Source: Myxococcales bacterium (GTDB taxonomy: Bacteria; Myxococcota_A; Polyangia; Polyangiales; Polyangiaceae). Taken from it: a DNA stretch of 64,000 bases. A program made the translations under genes and the position numbers. Location of the stretch: contig CAHJWM010000012.1 in assembly GCA_903642325.1 (NCBI GenBank), positions 54,621-118,620 of the forward strand, written 5' to 3'. Under the pieces are notes generated by a model that was not told the origin of the DNA, did not search any database, and saw nothing but the letters and a program-made list of their open reading frames with translations. Positions 9,419-17,532 of the stretch are shown one piece after another; position 1 is the stretch's first letter; each line of letters starts with the position of its first letter.

Positions 9419-9677
9419 CGGCGCGGGAGTATCATGCGCTGCCCGGAGGAGCGCAAGATTCGCCGACGGGACGGTTCCGTCCCCGGTACAACGGAGTCCA
9501 ACGCTCGGGTCGGCCCCGAATACAGCAATCGATGATCCCGATGCTGTCCGCCTTTGGCGATCGTTGCGGTTGCACCGGTCAGTGTGTGACCGGTCGGTGT
9601 TCGGACCGCATGGCCCGCCTTAGCCGCGCAATCGCCGGCCAAGAGTCGCGCCGCCCGCGTGCTTGCTCATGCGCTGT
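9419..9677. other. Intergenic, nothing recognised
   Basis: Between the divergent start of the FHA regulator and the repeat/terminator. Frames here are short and Arg-rich. It should contain the promoter of the FHA regulator; no clear boxes seen. Confidence 0.4.
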
Positions 9678-9757
9678 GACGCCGAAGGCTGCGCGCTCAC
9701 GGACGTGACGCATGACCATAAAAAAACCCAAGGGTCCGACGGTCGGAGCCTTGGGTT
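9678..9757 (-). repeat. Intergenic repeat, copy A
   Basis: Read on the minus strand from 9757, CTTGGG, a T-run, ATGGTCA and, after a spacer of similar length, AGCCTTCGGCGTC match the right half of the element at 25714-25829 (plus strand). Read on the plus strand, GCCGAAGGCTG, GCGCTC and TGACCAT followed by an A-run match that element's left half. Both copies sit just downstream of genes. Confidence 0.55.
9720..9757 (-). terminator. Rho-independent terminator for the cyclopropane synthase gene
   Basis: On the minus strand, AACCCAAGG pairs with CCTTGGGTT (9725-9733 with 9749-9757), the inner part TCCGAC/GTCGGA extends the hairpin almost without mismatch, and seven T follow. It stands 57 bases beyond the stop of the gene ending at 9814, which it should terminate. 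Confidence 0.85.
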
Positions 9758-9813
9758 CAGCACGTCGCGGGTCGAGGGCCATTTTGCTGTGCAGCGATGC
9801 CCGCCCGCGGTGC

Positions 9814-11340
9814 TTATTGTTGAGTCGCGACGGGCTTTGGGCCTATCCAGCGGTCGCGGCGGCTGTAAGCGATGGTTTTGGCTTCTTCGGGGCCGACGGT
9901 GGATTTGTCGTTTTTGATGTTTTTGGTCATGGTGACCATGAACACGGTGGAGCTGCCTTGGCCGCCGATGAGCACGGACCAGGACAGGAACATCATCCAC
10001 ATGCGGAACCATTTTTGGCCGTATTTGGCGACGATGGCCGCTTCGTTCTTCTTCCAGTTTTCGTACCACTTGTGGATGGTTACGGCGTAGTGCACGCCAC
10101 AATTTTCTACGCGGTGGATTTCGAAGCCCGCGCGTTCGGCTTGTGAGGTGACGAAGCCGAGCGGGCAACTCGCGTCCGCTCCGGGGAAGATGTACTTGGC
10201 CATGAATAAGCCCCAGACCAAATCTTCGAACTGCCAAGAGCGGCGGAGGCCGGCGATCTGCAAATAGAAGATGCCATCGTCTTTGAGCATGCCGCGGACT
10301 TGGAGCAGGAACTTTTGAAAGTTCTTGATGCCCACGTGCTCGGCCATCTCTAGGCAGGTGATCTTGTCGTACTTCTGCGAGGGCAGATTGCGGTAGTCGT
10401 CGACGATGATGTGCACGCGCTCGGAAACGCCGGCTTTTGCCGCGCGCTCGTTGGCCCAAGCGGCTTGCTCTTTGGCGAGCGTGATGCCGGTGCTGACCGT
10501 GCCGTAGTGCTCGGCCGCGTACGTGACCAAGGGGCCCCAACCGCAGCCGATGTCCAAGTGTTGGTCGCCCGGCTTCATCTGCACGTATTGGCAAATGGTC
10601 TCCAATTTGCGATCTTGCGCGACCTCAAGGCTCTCATCCGGATCGCGAAACATGCCGCTCGTGTAGGTCATGGACGGACCGAGGAACCAGTTGTAAAAAT
10701 CGTTCCCGCGGTCGTACACGTGAGCGATGTCGCCCTTGTCCGAGGCCTGGCTGTGCGTCACGTTTTGCCCTAGGAATTCGCGGAAGTAGAACTTCACATC
10801 GCCCCAGGTGAAGCAGAACTTGAACAGCTGGTTACGCCGCAGCATGACTTCGTACACGTCTTGTTTGAAGTCGATTTGCTCGGCCATGTAGGCCTCGTAG
10901 AAAATCTCCATCGGGATTTTCTTGCCGATCCAAGGCACGCCGAGGCTCTCCTCGCGGAAGCTGAAGTAGGCACTCCAATCTGCGCCGCGGCTGTCGGCTT
11001 GGTGCGACCGATACACGAGGTACATCAACGGCAGGACGACACCGAGCAGTGGCACCGCGAGCCATGCGCCGACGAAAACGAGCGCGCCGGCGATGCTCGC
11101 TCCGAATCCGCTTACGACGAGTGCTAGCGCTGCGACCAAGGTGGGAGCCGCAAGGAGCAACCCTCCGTTTTGCTCGAGGAGCCAGAAGATGAACGGCATG
11201 CCGTGCGTGCGGCCAGTTTCATTGTGCTGCGAGGCGGGCCGGGAGCGGGCATGGGCCGCCCGGGAAGAAAGCTGGCTGTCGCTCGCGAGCGGGCTGTCGT
11301 TGGTCTCGCCAGTGGCTAGCGCAGGGATGGATTGCTTCAT
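9814..11340 (-). CDS. Cyclopropane-fatty-acyl-phospholipid synthase family methyltransferase, membrane-anchored
   Basis: 508 residues, longer than typical Cfa (about 380-400). The extra N-terminus holds a polar stretch of about 47 residues and then two hydrophobic helices (about 62-105). The catalytic part has YDRGNDFYNWFLG, the SAM-binding motif DIGCGWG, the acidic loop after it, LEMAEHVG, and a C-terminus rich in Trp/Tyr. Members transfer the SAM methyl group to a double bond of a phospholipid acyl chain, at the membrane; some paralogues make mid-chain methyl branches instead, which I cannot separate. An alternative start is the Met at 11199, right before the helices; neither start has a clear ribosome binding site. 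A second paralogue lies at 12350 on the other strand. Confidence 0.85.
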   Translation of the reverse strand: MKQSIPALATGETNDSPLASDSQLSSRAAHARSRPASQHNETGRTHGMPFIFWLLEQNGGLLLAAPTLVAALALVVSGFGASIAGALVFVGAWLAVPLLGVVLPLMYLVYRSHQADSRGADWSAYFSFREESLGVPWIGKKIPMEIFYEAYMAEQIDFKQDVYEVMLRRNQLFKFCFTWGDVKFYFREFLGQNVTHSQASDKGDIAHVYDRGNDFYNWFLGPSMTYTSGMFRDPDESLEVAQDRKLETICQYVQMKPGDQHLDIGCGWGPLVTYAAEHYGTVSTGITLAKEQAAWANERAAKAGVSERVHIIVDDYRNLPSQKYDKITCLEMAEHVGIKNFQKFLLQVRGMLKDDGIFYLQIAGLRRSWQFEDLVWGLFMAKYIFPGADASCPLGFVTSQAERAGFEIHRVENCGVHYAVTIHKWYENWKKNEAAIVAKYGQKWFRMWMMFLSWSVLIGGQGSSTVFMVTMTKNIKNDKSTVGPEEAKTIAYSRRDRWIGPKPVATQQ

Positions 11341-11837
11341 ATCGAGCCGTCACATTCGTGATCGCGTCCGCTTCGCGTCGTTGAAGATTTGCGCCGCGCT
11401 GTCTCCCGTGCGCCGACGCGCCACGCAGCGGTGCGTGGCGAAAATGTCTGATTCAGCGGCACTCAAATCGGCCGCGATGAGGACGCCGCGCGCGACGACC
11501 TCGTCTACGTCCCCTTACCGGTCAACTGGAACGGCGACAACCGTGCGCTCCGGTCCTTCGGCCGGTCAACGGAGTGTGGTTCAGGATCCGTCGTCTCGGG
11601 CCGACTTATCGCAGAGCGGCTTCATGCGCGTGGCGTTGCAGCTTCTGTCACCAAGTACTTCGGGCGCTTCGGTTGAGCGCAACGCGAATCCGGGCCAGCC
11701 GCTCACCCGTGACGAAGGGTTTGCTAAGGTATCGGCCGCAGAGTTGAGTGCGTTGAGCTTCTCGTCGTCCTGACCACGCGCGCTGATCACGGGTGATGGG
11801 CGCAGACGCCCACGCTGCCGGGTGGCGCCCTCGGCCA
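11341..11837. other. Intergenic, no gene recognised
   Basis: About 500 bases between the start of the first cyclopropane synthase and the end of the frameshifted transporter. A 9-base direct repeat CCGGTCAAC occurs near 11517 and 11563. Frames present are inconsistent and lack starts with ribosome binding sites. Confidence 0.35.
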
Positions 11838-12160
11838 CTAAATGATCGAGCTGCCGACCAAAATGATGGCGAGCCCGAGCCAGGCGCTCGGCGCGATTGC
11901 TTCTTCGAAGAAGAGCCTGCCGGCGAGCACGCTGGCGAGCGCAAAGCAGCCAACGTACGCTCCAAGGAGCTTCGAAAAGTCGACCGCAATCTGATTCAGG
12001 ATCACGCCATAGGATCCGAGGATGCAAAAGCCGATCGCGACCAGCGGAGCGGCCCTGGCCCTGAGACCTCGCGGATCAAAGCGTCTCCGCCGACCTCGCA
12101 CGATGCGGCGAGCAGCAAGACCGCCAGTTGCACCGATTTCAGGAACAGCAATCCCCCCAT
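11838..12160 (-). pseudogene. Frameshifted small DMT/SMR-type membrane protein
   Basis: From an ATG at 12160 the first frame gives about 30 residues that look like the first helix of a small multidrug-resistance/EamA-type protein (MGGLLFLKSVQ, LLLAASCEVGGDALIR). The homologous continuation (RGLRARAAPLVAIGFCILG, then DFSKLLGAYVG, FFEEAIAPSAWLGLAIIL, ending GSSII) lies in another frame. One missing base after the ATCCGC codons, near 12072, restores a 107-residue, four-helix protein. The total of 323 bases is one short of a multiple of three, as expected. It is either a recent pseudogene or a sequencing error; both halves look otherwise intact, which favours a recent event or an error. Family assignment is by helix pattern and is moderate. 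Confidence 0.65.
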
Positions 12161-12349
12161 GAATTAGCCTACCAGCAGCGCTTCGGGCGCTGTTTCACGC
12201 GATCGTTGATTAAACTCGGCCTTACCGGCGCGCCGTAATCGAGACTTGACGCAGTCACGGCGGCCACGGTACGCGTCCCGATGAACGCTCTGCCGCCCTC
12301 GGACGGCCCGCACCAAGTACGACGACAGCCCTGAATTGACCGAAGGCTC

Positions 12350-13510
12350 ATGAGAAAAATTATCAACGACTTCGTAACGTTTCATGACGCGGCTCTGTCT
12401 CGGAAGTGGGCCGGCAAAAAGGTTCCGATCTCGCGCGTGTACGAGGCCTACATGGAAGGCCAGATCGACATCCCAGCGGAGCACTGGGAGCCGCTCTTCA
12501 ATTCGCGCCACGAGACGATGTCGTTCAGCTTGACCGACTCCCACTGGAAGTGGGCGGTAACGAATTTCTTGCCCGAAGTCACCATTCACTCCAAGGACCA
12601 GGACAGCCGGATCGTTGGCGAGCACTACAACCGCGGCAATGACTTCTTCGCCTGGTTCCTGGGCGAGGCGATGGTTTACACCGCGGCCTGGTTCGAAAAC
12701 CCGGGCGTGCCGCTCGCTCAGGCGCAGTACGCAAAGATCGACCGCGCGTGCCAGAAGCTGCATCTGAAGGAGGGCGAGACGCTGCTGGATATCGGCTGCG
12801 GTTGGGGAACGTTCGTGGCCCGCTCGGCCAAAGAGTTCGGCGCCAAGAGCTACGGCGTGACGCTCGCTCAAGAGCAAGTGAACTTCGGTGAAGAGCGCAT
12901 CGCCCAATACGGTGTGAGCGATCGAGCCAAGGTCGAGGTCTGCGACTACCGAAATGTCAACGGCCAATACGACAAGATCGTCAGCTTGGAGATGGTGGAG
13001 CACGTCGGTGTCAAGAACATCGTCAACTATTACAAAAAGGTGCACGAGCTGCTGAAAGACGACGGACTGTTCGTGCTGCAGTGGACGGGGATACGCTCCT
13101 TGTATAGCCCGCACAATCCGGTGACGACGCTCGCGACGCTTCGCCCAGAGGATCTGATCTGGGCGCTGTTCATGGCGCGCTATATCTTTCCGGGCGCGGA
13201 CGCGAGCCTCACCCTGTCGGGCATGATCCGCGCGGCCGAGGACGGCGGCTGGGAAGTCATCGACGTCGAGAACATGAGCCCGCATTACGTGGTTACCCTG
13301 CGTGCTTGGCGGGACAACTGGGTTTCCAACGAAAGGGCAATCATCGCCGCCTATGGCCAACGGTGGTACCGCCTCTGGTACTTCTTCCTGCACTGGTCTG
13401 CGTTGATCGGCGAGCAGGGCTCGGCCTTTACGTATCAGCTGATCATGCACAAGAACAACGAGAGCTTCGACCGCCAAGGGTTGCGCTTCAACGGCGGTCA
13501 TATCCGCTGA
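12350..13510 (+). CDS. Cyclopropane-fatty-acyl-phospholipid synthase family methyltransferase
   Basis: 386 residues, the usual Cfa length. It shows HYNRGNDFFAWFLG near the start, the SAM motif DIGCGWG, LEMVEHVGVKN, and the C-terminal pattern RYIFPGADAS followed by the Tyr/Trp-rich tail. It shares these blocks with the gene at 9814 (for example KKVPISRVYEAYMEGQID against KKIPMEIFYEAYMAEQID), so the two are paralogues, but it lacks the N-terminal membrane helices. SAM-dependent methylation of unsaturated acyl chains in the inner leaflet is the expected activity. It is divergent from the broken transporter gene and convergent with the ammonium transporter. Confidence 0.87.
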   Translation: MRKIINDFVTFHDAALSRKWAGKKVPISRVYEAYMEGQIDIPAEHWEPLFNSRHETMSFSLTDSHWKWAVTNFLPEVTIHSKDQDSRIVGEHYNRGNDFFAWFLGEAMVYTAAWFENPGVPLAQAQYAKIDRACQKLHLKEGETLLDIGCGWGTFVARSAKEFGAKSYGVTLAQEQVNFGEERIAQYGVSDRAKVEVCDYRNVNGQYDKIVSLEMVEHVGVKNIVNYYKKVHELLKDDGLFVLQWTGIRSLYSPHNPVTTLATLRPEDLIWALFMARYIFPGADASLTLSGMIRAAEDGGWEVIDVENMSPHYVVTLRAWRDNWVSNERAIIAAYGQRWYRLWYFFLHWSALIGEQGSAFTYQLIMHKNNESFDRQGLRFNGGHIR

Positions 13511-13574
13511 TTGAGTCGGTTGAGCGACTGAAGCAAGTCGTTACCTCGCTCGCCGCGCGGACATCGCTGCTCGC

Positions 13575-15227
13575 TCACTCGAGGATATCGGTCTCGCGCA
13601 GCACGAAGTCGGGGTACCCAGGCACGCCCATTTCTGGCACGTCCAACCCGCCGAGCTCGATTTCACGCGACACGCGGTTGCCACCGATCAGCTTGCCAAT
13701 GAACCAGAAAATGATGCCCCCGCACGCGACGTTCCAACCGATGCAAACTCCGGCCTCGATCAGTTGCGCGATGAGCTGAGTCGGATCGCCGTAAAACAGC
13801 CCCGTTACCCCGCGGCCAACGACACCCATGTAACTGGTGGCGCCGACATTGCTCCAGCCCTGCCCATAGCTGCCATCCGAAAAGAGCCCAACCGAGATCA
13901 GACCCCAGACCCCGTTGGCGCCGTGGACACTGATCGCCCCTACCGGGTCATCGATGCCCAGCCGCTCGATGAAGAAGACGCTCCAGACCACGAGCACGCC
14001 AGCGACCGCGCCGATGATGAACGCGCCCACTGGTGTCACGAAAGCGCAGGGGGACGTGATGGCAACCAGCCCCGCGAGCATGCTGTTGCACATCATCGAC
14101 GGATCCGGTTTGCCGTACACGTTCCACATGTAAACCACTCCGCTCAAGCTGGCTGCCATACCCGCGATCATGGTGTTCGCCGCCACGATGCCGATGCGCC
14201 CGTCCGTGCCGGCGAGCGAGCTGCCGGCGTTGAAACCGAACCAGCCAAAAGCGAGAATGAACGTGCCGAGCTGCACCATCGGAATGTGGTGCGGCAAAAT
14301 GGCTTGAGGTTGGCCATTGATATACTTGCCGATGCGCGGGCCCAACATCTTTGCCGTGATCAACGCCAGCGCGCCGCCCTGCAGGTGCACAACGCCGGAG
14401 CCTGCATAGTCCACTGCGCCGTGGCCGAAGCCGAGGCGATACCCCATTTGCGCAAGCCAGCCGCCACCCCAAACCCATGATCCAAAGATCGGGTAAGTGA
14501 AACCACCCACGAATATACTGAAGATGAAAAAGCTTTTGAACCGCCAGCGCTCCGCACACGCGCCAGTAACGATGGTAGCGGTCGTGTCCATGAACGCCAT
14601 CATGAACAAGAACAGGACGATGGCGCAGGCGTCGTAGCCATTGCCACTCAAGAAGAAGCCGGTCGTACCAAATAGACCCCAGCCATGATCCCCGCCCACC
14701 GCGCTGCCGACCGTAAACATATGCGAGAGGGTCGGCGTTCCGCCGAGCGTCACGGGGCCACCGATGACCGTGCCGTTGAGGCCGCCGCACATCAACGCAA
14801 AGCCCGACACGAAGAAGCCGAACATGCCTAGCGCGTAGACTAGGAAGTTCATGGACATGGTGTGGGCGGCGTTCTTGGCGCGGCACAAGCCCGTCTCCAC
14901 CAGGGCGAAACCGGCTTGCATGAAGATCACCAGAAAGCCGGCGACCAGTACCCACACGAAATTGATGGCGTAGAAGTTGTGCGAAGAAGATTTGGCGACC
15001 GCATCGATTCCTCCCGCGACCTGCTCCGCCGTCATCTTCTGCGGGTCGAGCTTGGTGTAGCCGGGAACCGACGCTGGCGTGGGCGTGCTTTGAAACGCGC
15101 CGGTCTTATCAGGAACCGGCTCTGCACCTTTTGCACTGGGAGCCCATTTCGCGACCAGCGCGATGCAACACAACGCAATAAACGACCAGCGCAGCCATGC
15201 AAAACGCGCTGTAGAACCCCGCACCAT
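13575..15227 (-). CDS. amt: Ammonium transporter (Amt family)
   Basis: About 550 residues. The Met at 15227 is chosen because GGAGGAG lies about 9 bases before it and it opens directly on a signal peptide (FIALCCIALVAKW, cleavage near AKGAEP); Met codons at 15233 and 15245 are alternatives. An extra periplasmic stretch of about 60 residues precedes the Amt core, which has 11-12 helices and family blocks MDTTATIVTGACAERW, DYAGSGVVHLQGG, GWFGFNAGSSLAG and the C-terminal DDPVGAISVHGANGVWG. Takes up ammonium across the inner membrane. No GlnB/GlnK gene, the usual partner, is adjacent. It is divergent from the kdp operon, sharing an intergenic region of about 320 bases. Confidence 0.95.
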   Translation of the reverse strand: MVRGSTARFAWLRWSFIALCCIALVAKWAPSAKGAEPVPDKTGAFQSTPTPASVPGYTKLDPQKMTAEQVAGGIDAVAKSSSHNFYAINFVWVLVAGFLVIFMQAGFALVETGLCRAKNAAHTMSMNFLVYALGMFGFFVSGFALMCGGLNGTVIGGPVTLGGTPTLSHMFTVGSAVGGDHGWGLFGTTGFFLSGNGYDACAIVLFLFMMAFMDTTATIVTGACAERWRFKSFFIFSIFVGGFTYPIFGSWVWGGGWLAQMGYRLGFGHGAVDYAGSGVVHLQGGALALITAKMLGPRIGKYINGQPQAILPHHIPMVQLGTFILAFGWFGFNAGSSLAGTDGRIGIVAANTMIAGMAASLSGVVYMWNVYGKPDPSMMCNSMLAGLVAITSPCAFVTPVGAFIIGAVAGVLVVWSVFFIERLGIDDPVGAISVHGANGVWGLISVGLFSDGSYGQGWSNVGATSYMGVVGRGVTGLFYGDPTQLIAQLIEAGVCIGWNVACGGIIFWFIGKLIGGNRVSREIELGGLDVPEMGVPGYPDFVLRETDILE

Positions 15228-15421
15228 CGTCATCGGCTCCTCCATCAGATTTTTTTTCCGGCGCAGTCTACAAGGCTGGAGCGGCGGTTTCACTATTGTT
15301 TCGAAGACACTTCCCTAGGGCTCCCGGCCCAGGGGCTTGGTTGTGGATAGCGCGGCGACCCGAGCCCGCCGTTCTCCACGAGCCCTGTGCCCGTTCGGTC
15401 TCGAGCTCAGCCATGCGTCGA

Positions 15422-15449
15422 TGCACGACGGGCCGCGCACGACCGTGCA
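15422..15449. promoter_or_regulatory. Inverted repeat, candidate enhancer site for the kdp sigma54 activator
   Basis: TGCACG (15422-15427) and CGTGCA (15444-15449) form a dyad with a 16-base spacer, about 50-80 bases upstream of the sigma54-type promoter. NtrC-family activators bind such dyads upstream of their promoters. The assignment is an inference from position; GC-rich DNA gives chance dyads. Confidence 0.3.
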
Positions 15450-15500
15450 GGGAGGCACGGAGTTCACCCATGCCTAACACGAAGTCTGCATAAACCTGCT

Positions 15501-15516
15501 CGGCACGAGCGGTGCA
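15501..15516 (+). promoter_or_regulatory. Sigma54-type (-24/-12) promoter for the kdp operon
   Basis: CGGCACGAGCGGTGCA matches the consensus TGGCACG-N4-TTGCA at all but two positions, with GG (15502-15503) and GC (15514-15515) separated by exactly 10 bases. It lies 35 bases before the ATG at 15551, leaving a short leader with AGGA as ribosome binding site. The operon itself encodes an NtrC-type sigma54 activator, which makes the match more credible. Kdp promoters in well-studied bacteria use sigma70 and KdpE instead. Confidence 0.6.
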
Positions 15517-15550
15517 TTCGCCGGCCTACGCTCTCAACCAGGACTCAACC

Positions 15551-15637
15551 ATGGGCACCGAAATACTCACCGTTGGCATCGCCATCGTCTTCTACGCGGT
15601 GTGCACGCTGTTCGTGCGCATCTGTGATCGGATCTGA
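15551..15637 (+). CDS. 28-residue membrane protein leading the kdp operon
   Basis: A short frame encoding MGTEILTVGIAIV..., one hydrophobic helix of about 20 residues, ending in the charged tail RICDRI. AGGA lies 7 bases before the ATG, and the stop is only 3 bases before kdpF. I recall short hydrophobic ORFs with a (G)CDR(I/L) ending directly before kdpF in some proteobacteria, without known function. A structural or stabilising role in the Kdp complex, as for KdpF, is a guess. Confidence 0.65.
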   Translation: MGTEILTVGIAIVFYAVCTLFVRICDRI

Positions 15638-15640
15638 ACC

Positions 15641-15730
15641 ATGTCCTTCGATCTTCTGCTGACGGTTGCGAGCGCGATCGGGCTCGCCGTTTACCTGTTT
15701 TACGTCCTTGCGCGACCGGAGCGCTTCTGA
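15641..15730 (+). CDS. kdpF: KdpF, small subunit of the Kdp potassium pump
   Basis: 29 residues: a single transmembrane helix followed by the family ending YLFYVLARPERF (compare the known Y(L/V)xxxLLxPExF). KdpF stabilises the KdpABC complex in the inner membrane. Its stop is two bases before the ATG of kdpA, so the genes are probably translationally coupled. Confidence 0.9.
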   Translation: MSFDLLLTVASAIGLAVYLFYVLARPERF

Positions 15731-15732
15731 GC

Positions 15733-17514
15733 ATGTCCGCACGCTTTTACATCCTGCTGATCGTTTTCTTCGCGTTGGTCGCATCCGTCGCGTGGCCGCT
15801 CGGGCGGTTCATGGCACGCGTGTTTGCCGGCACCAATAACGGCAGCCGAAAAGTGGGCTGGCCGCTCGAGCGTGTGCTGTACCGCTGGGCCGGCGTCGAC
15901 CCGAATCGGGAGCACACCTGGAAAGGCTACGTGATGGCGGTGCTGGGCTTTTCGCTCCTCACCCAGCTCATTACGTACGTGCTCCTACGCCTGCAGGACA
16001 CGTTGCCGTTGAACCCCGCAAAGCTCGGCGCGGTCGCCCCGTGGCTCGCGTTCAATACCGCCACGAGCTTCACGACAAATACCAATTGGCAGTCGTACGG
16101 TGGCGAAACGACGATGAGCTATCTGTCCCAGGCGGTGGCGCTCACTTCTCACAATTTCTTCTCGGCCGGGGTTGGCATCGTCGTAGCGATCGCGATGATC
16201 CGCGGGATTGCTCGTCACGAAACCGATAAAATCGGCAATTTCTGGGTGGATCTCGTGCGCGTGCACCTGTACGTGCTCCTGCCTCTGTGCCTGTTCTACG
16301 CGCTGTTTCTAGTGTCGCAGGGCGTCATCCAAAACTTCTTACACCCCACGACCTGGGGAACGCTGGACGGAGCCACCCAGACCCTCGTGCAGGGGCCAGT
16401 GGCATCTCAGGAAGCGATCAAGATGCTCGGCACGAACGGCGGCGGCTACTTCAACGCCAACAGTGCACACCCTTTCGAAAATCCGACCCCGCTCTCCAAT
16501 TTGATACAGCTCGTGTCAATCTTCGCGATCGGCGGCGCGCTGTGCGTGACCTTGGGTGAAATGGTCGGCAATCGCCGCCACGGGTGGGCGGTGTTCGCGA
16601 CCATGACGCTGCTCTCGGTCGCCGCGATCCTCGTGGTCAATCACTTCGAAGCTCAGGGCAATCCGCTGCTCTCGAAAATGGGCGTGGACCAAACCGTGAG
16701 TGCCACTCAGCCCGGTGGAAATATGGAGGGCAAGGAGCTGCGCTTCGGAATAGCAGACTCATCCGTATTCACGGTGGTCACGACCGATGCTTCCTGCGGC
16801 GCCGTGAACACCATGCACGATAGCCTGACGCCGATCGCCGGCCTGGTCCCCTTGCTCAACATCGAATTGGGCGAGATCGTCTTCGGCGGCGTGGGCTCTG
16901 GCATGTACGGCATGCTCATCTTCGTGATTTTGGCCATCTTCTTGTCCGGGCTGATGATCGGCCGAACCCCGGAGTACGTCGGGAAGAAGCTAGACAGCCG
17001 GGATGTGCGTTTTGCAAGCTTTTACATCTTGGTCATGGCGGTCTTGATTCTATCCACGACCTCGATCGGGCTCATGACGGAGGCCGGCCGAGCCGGCATT
17101 CTGAACACGGCCGCAACGGAGATCTCGGGCGCGCCGTGGAAGCCGCATCCCCACGGCTTCGCGGAAATTCTTTACGCGTTCAGCTCCGCCGCGGGCAATA
17201 ACGGCAGTGCATTTGCCGGGCTCACCGCATATGCGAGCGATCACCCGGCGTTCTACTCGGTCACGCTCGCCATTGGCATGATGTTCGGACGCTTTTTGCC
17301 GATCGTCGCGGTGTTGGCAATTGCCGGCAACATGGCGAAGAAGAAGCGTGTGCCGCCGAGCCCGTCTAGCTTTCCAGTCGGCGGCGGGCTCTTCGTTGCG
17401 CTGCTCACCGGCACAATCCTATTGGTCGGCGCGCTCACCTTCTTCCCGATGCTCTCCTTTGGCCCAATCGTCGAGCACTTCCAGCTCGCCGCCGCTGCTT
17501 CTGTTGCTCATTGA
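15733..17514 (+). CDS. kdpA: Potassium-transporting ATPase, channel subunit KdpA
   Basis: 593 residues, slightly longer than the 557 of E. coli. About ten transmembrane helices and the four selectivity-filter loops are visible: TTNTNWQSYGGE, GTNGGGYFNANSAHPFENP, CGAVNTMHDSLTPIAG and AGNNGSAFAG. It conducts K+ and works with the P-type ATPase KdpB. Second structural gene of the kdpFABC operon; 18 bases separate it from kdpB. Confidence 0.97.
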   Translation: MSARFYILLIVFFALVASVAWPLGRFMARVFAGTNNGSRKVGWPLERVLYRWAGVDPNREHTWKGYVMAVLGFSLLTQLITYVLLRLQDTLPLNPAKLGAVAPWLAFNTATSFTTNTNWQSYGGETTMSYLSQAVALTSHNFFSAGVGIVVAIAMIRGIARHETDKIGNFWVDLVRVHLYVLLPLCLFYALFLVSQGVIQNFLHPTTWGTLDGATQTLVQGPVASQEAIKMLGTNGGGYFNANSAHPFENPTPLSNLIQLVSIFAIGGALCVTLGEMVGNRRHGWAVFATMTLLSVAAILVVNHFEAQGNPLLSKMGVDQTVSATQPGGNMEGKELRFGIADSSVFTVVTTDASCGAVNTMHDSLTPIAGLVPLLNIELGEIVFGGVGSGMYGMLIFVILAIFLSGLMIGRTPEYVGKKLDSRDVRFASFYILVMAVLILSTTSIGLMTEAGRAGILNTAATEISGAPWKPHPHGFAEILYAFSSAAGNNGSAFAGLTAYASDHPAFYSVTLAIGMMFGRFLPIVAVLAIAGNMAKKKRVPPSPSSFPVGGGLFVALLTGTILLVGALTFFPMLSFGPIVEHFQLAAAASVAH

Positions 17515-17532
17515 ATTGAGTTCGAGTTTGCC

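Noticed and set aside
12164..13501. 445-codon minus-strand frame
   Set aside because: Antisense to a clear cyclopropane synthase gene; no ribosome binding site and no domain.
13948..14955. 335-codon minus frame inside the ammonium transporter
   Set aside because: Same strand, wrong frame; Arg/His-rich translation of hydrophobic codons.
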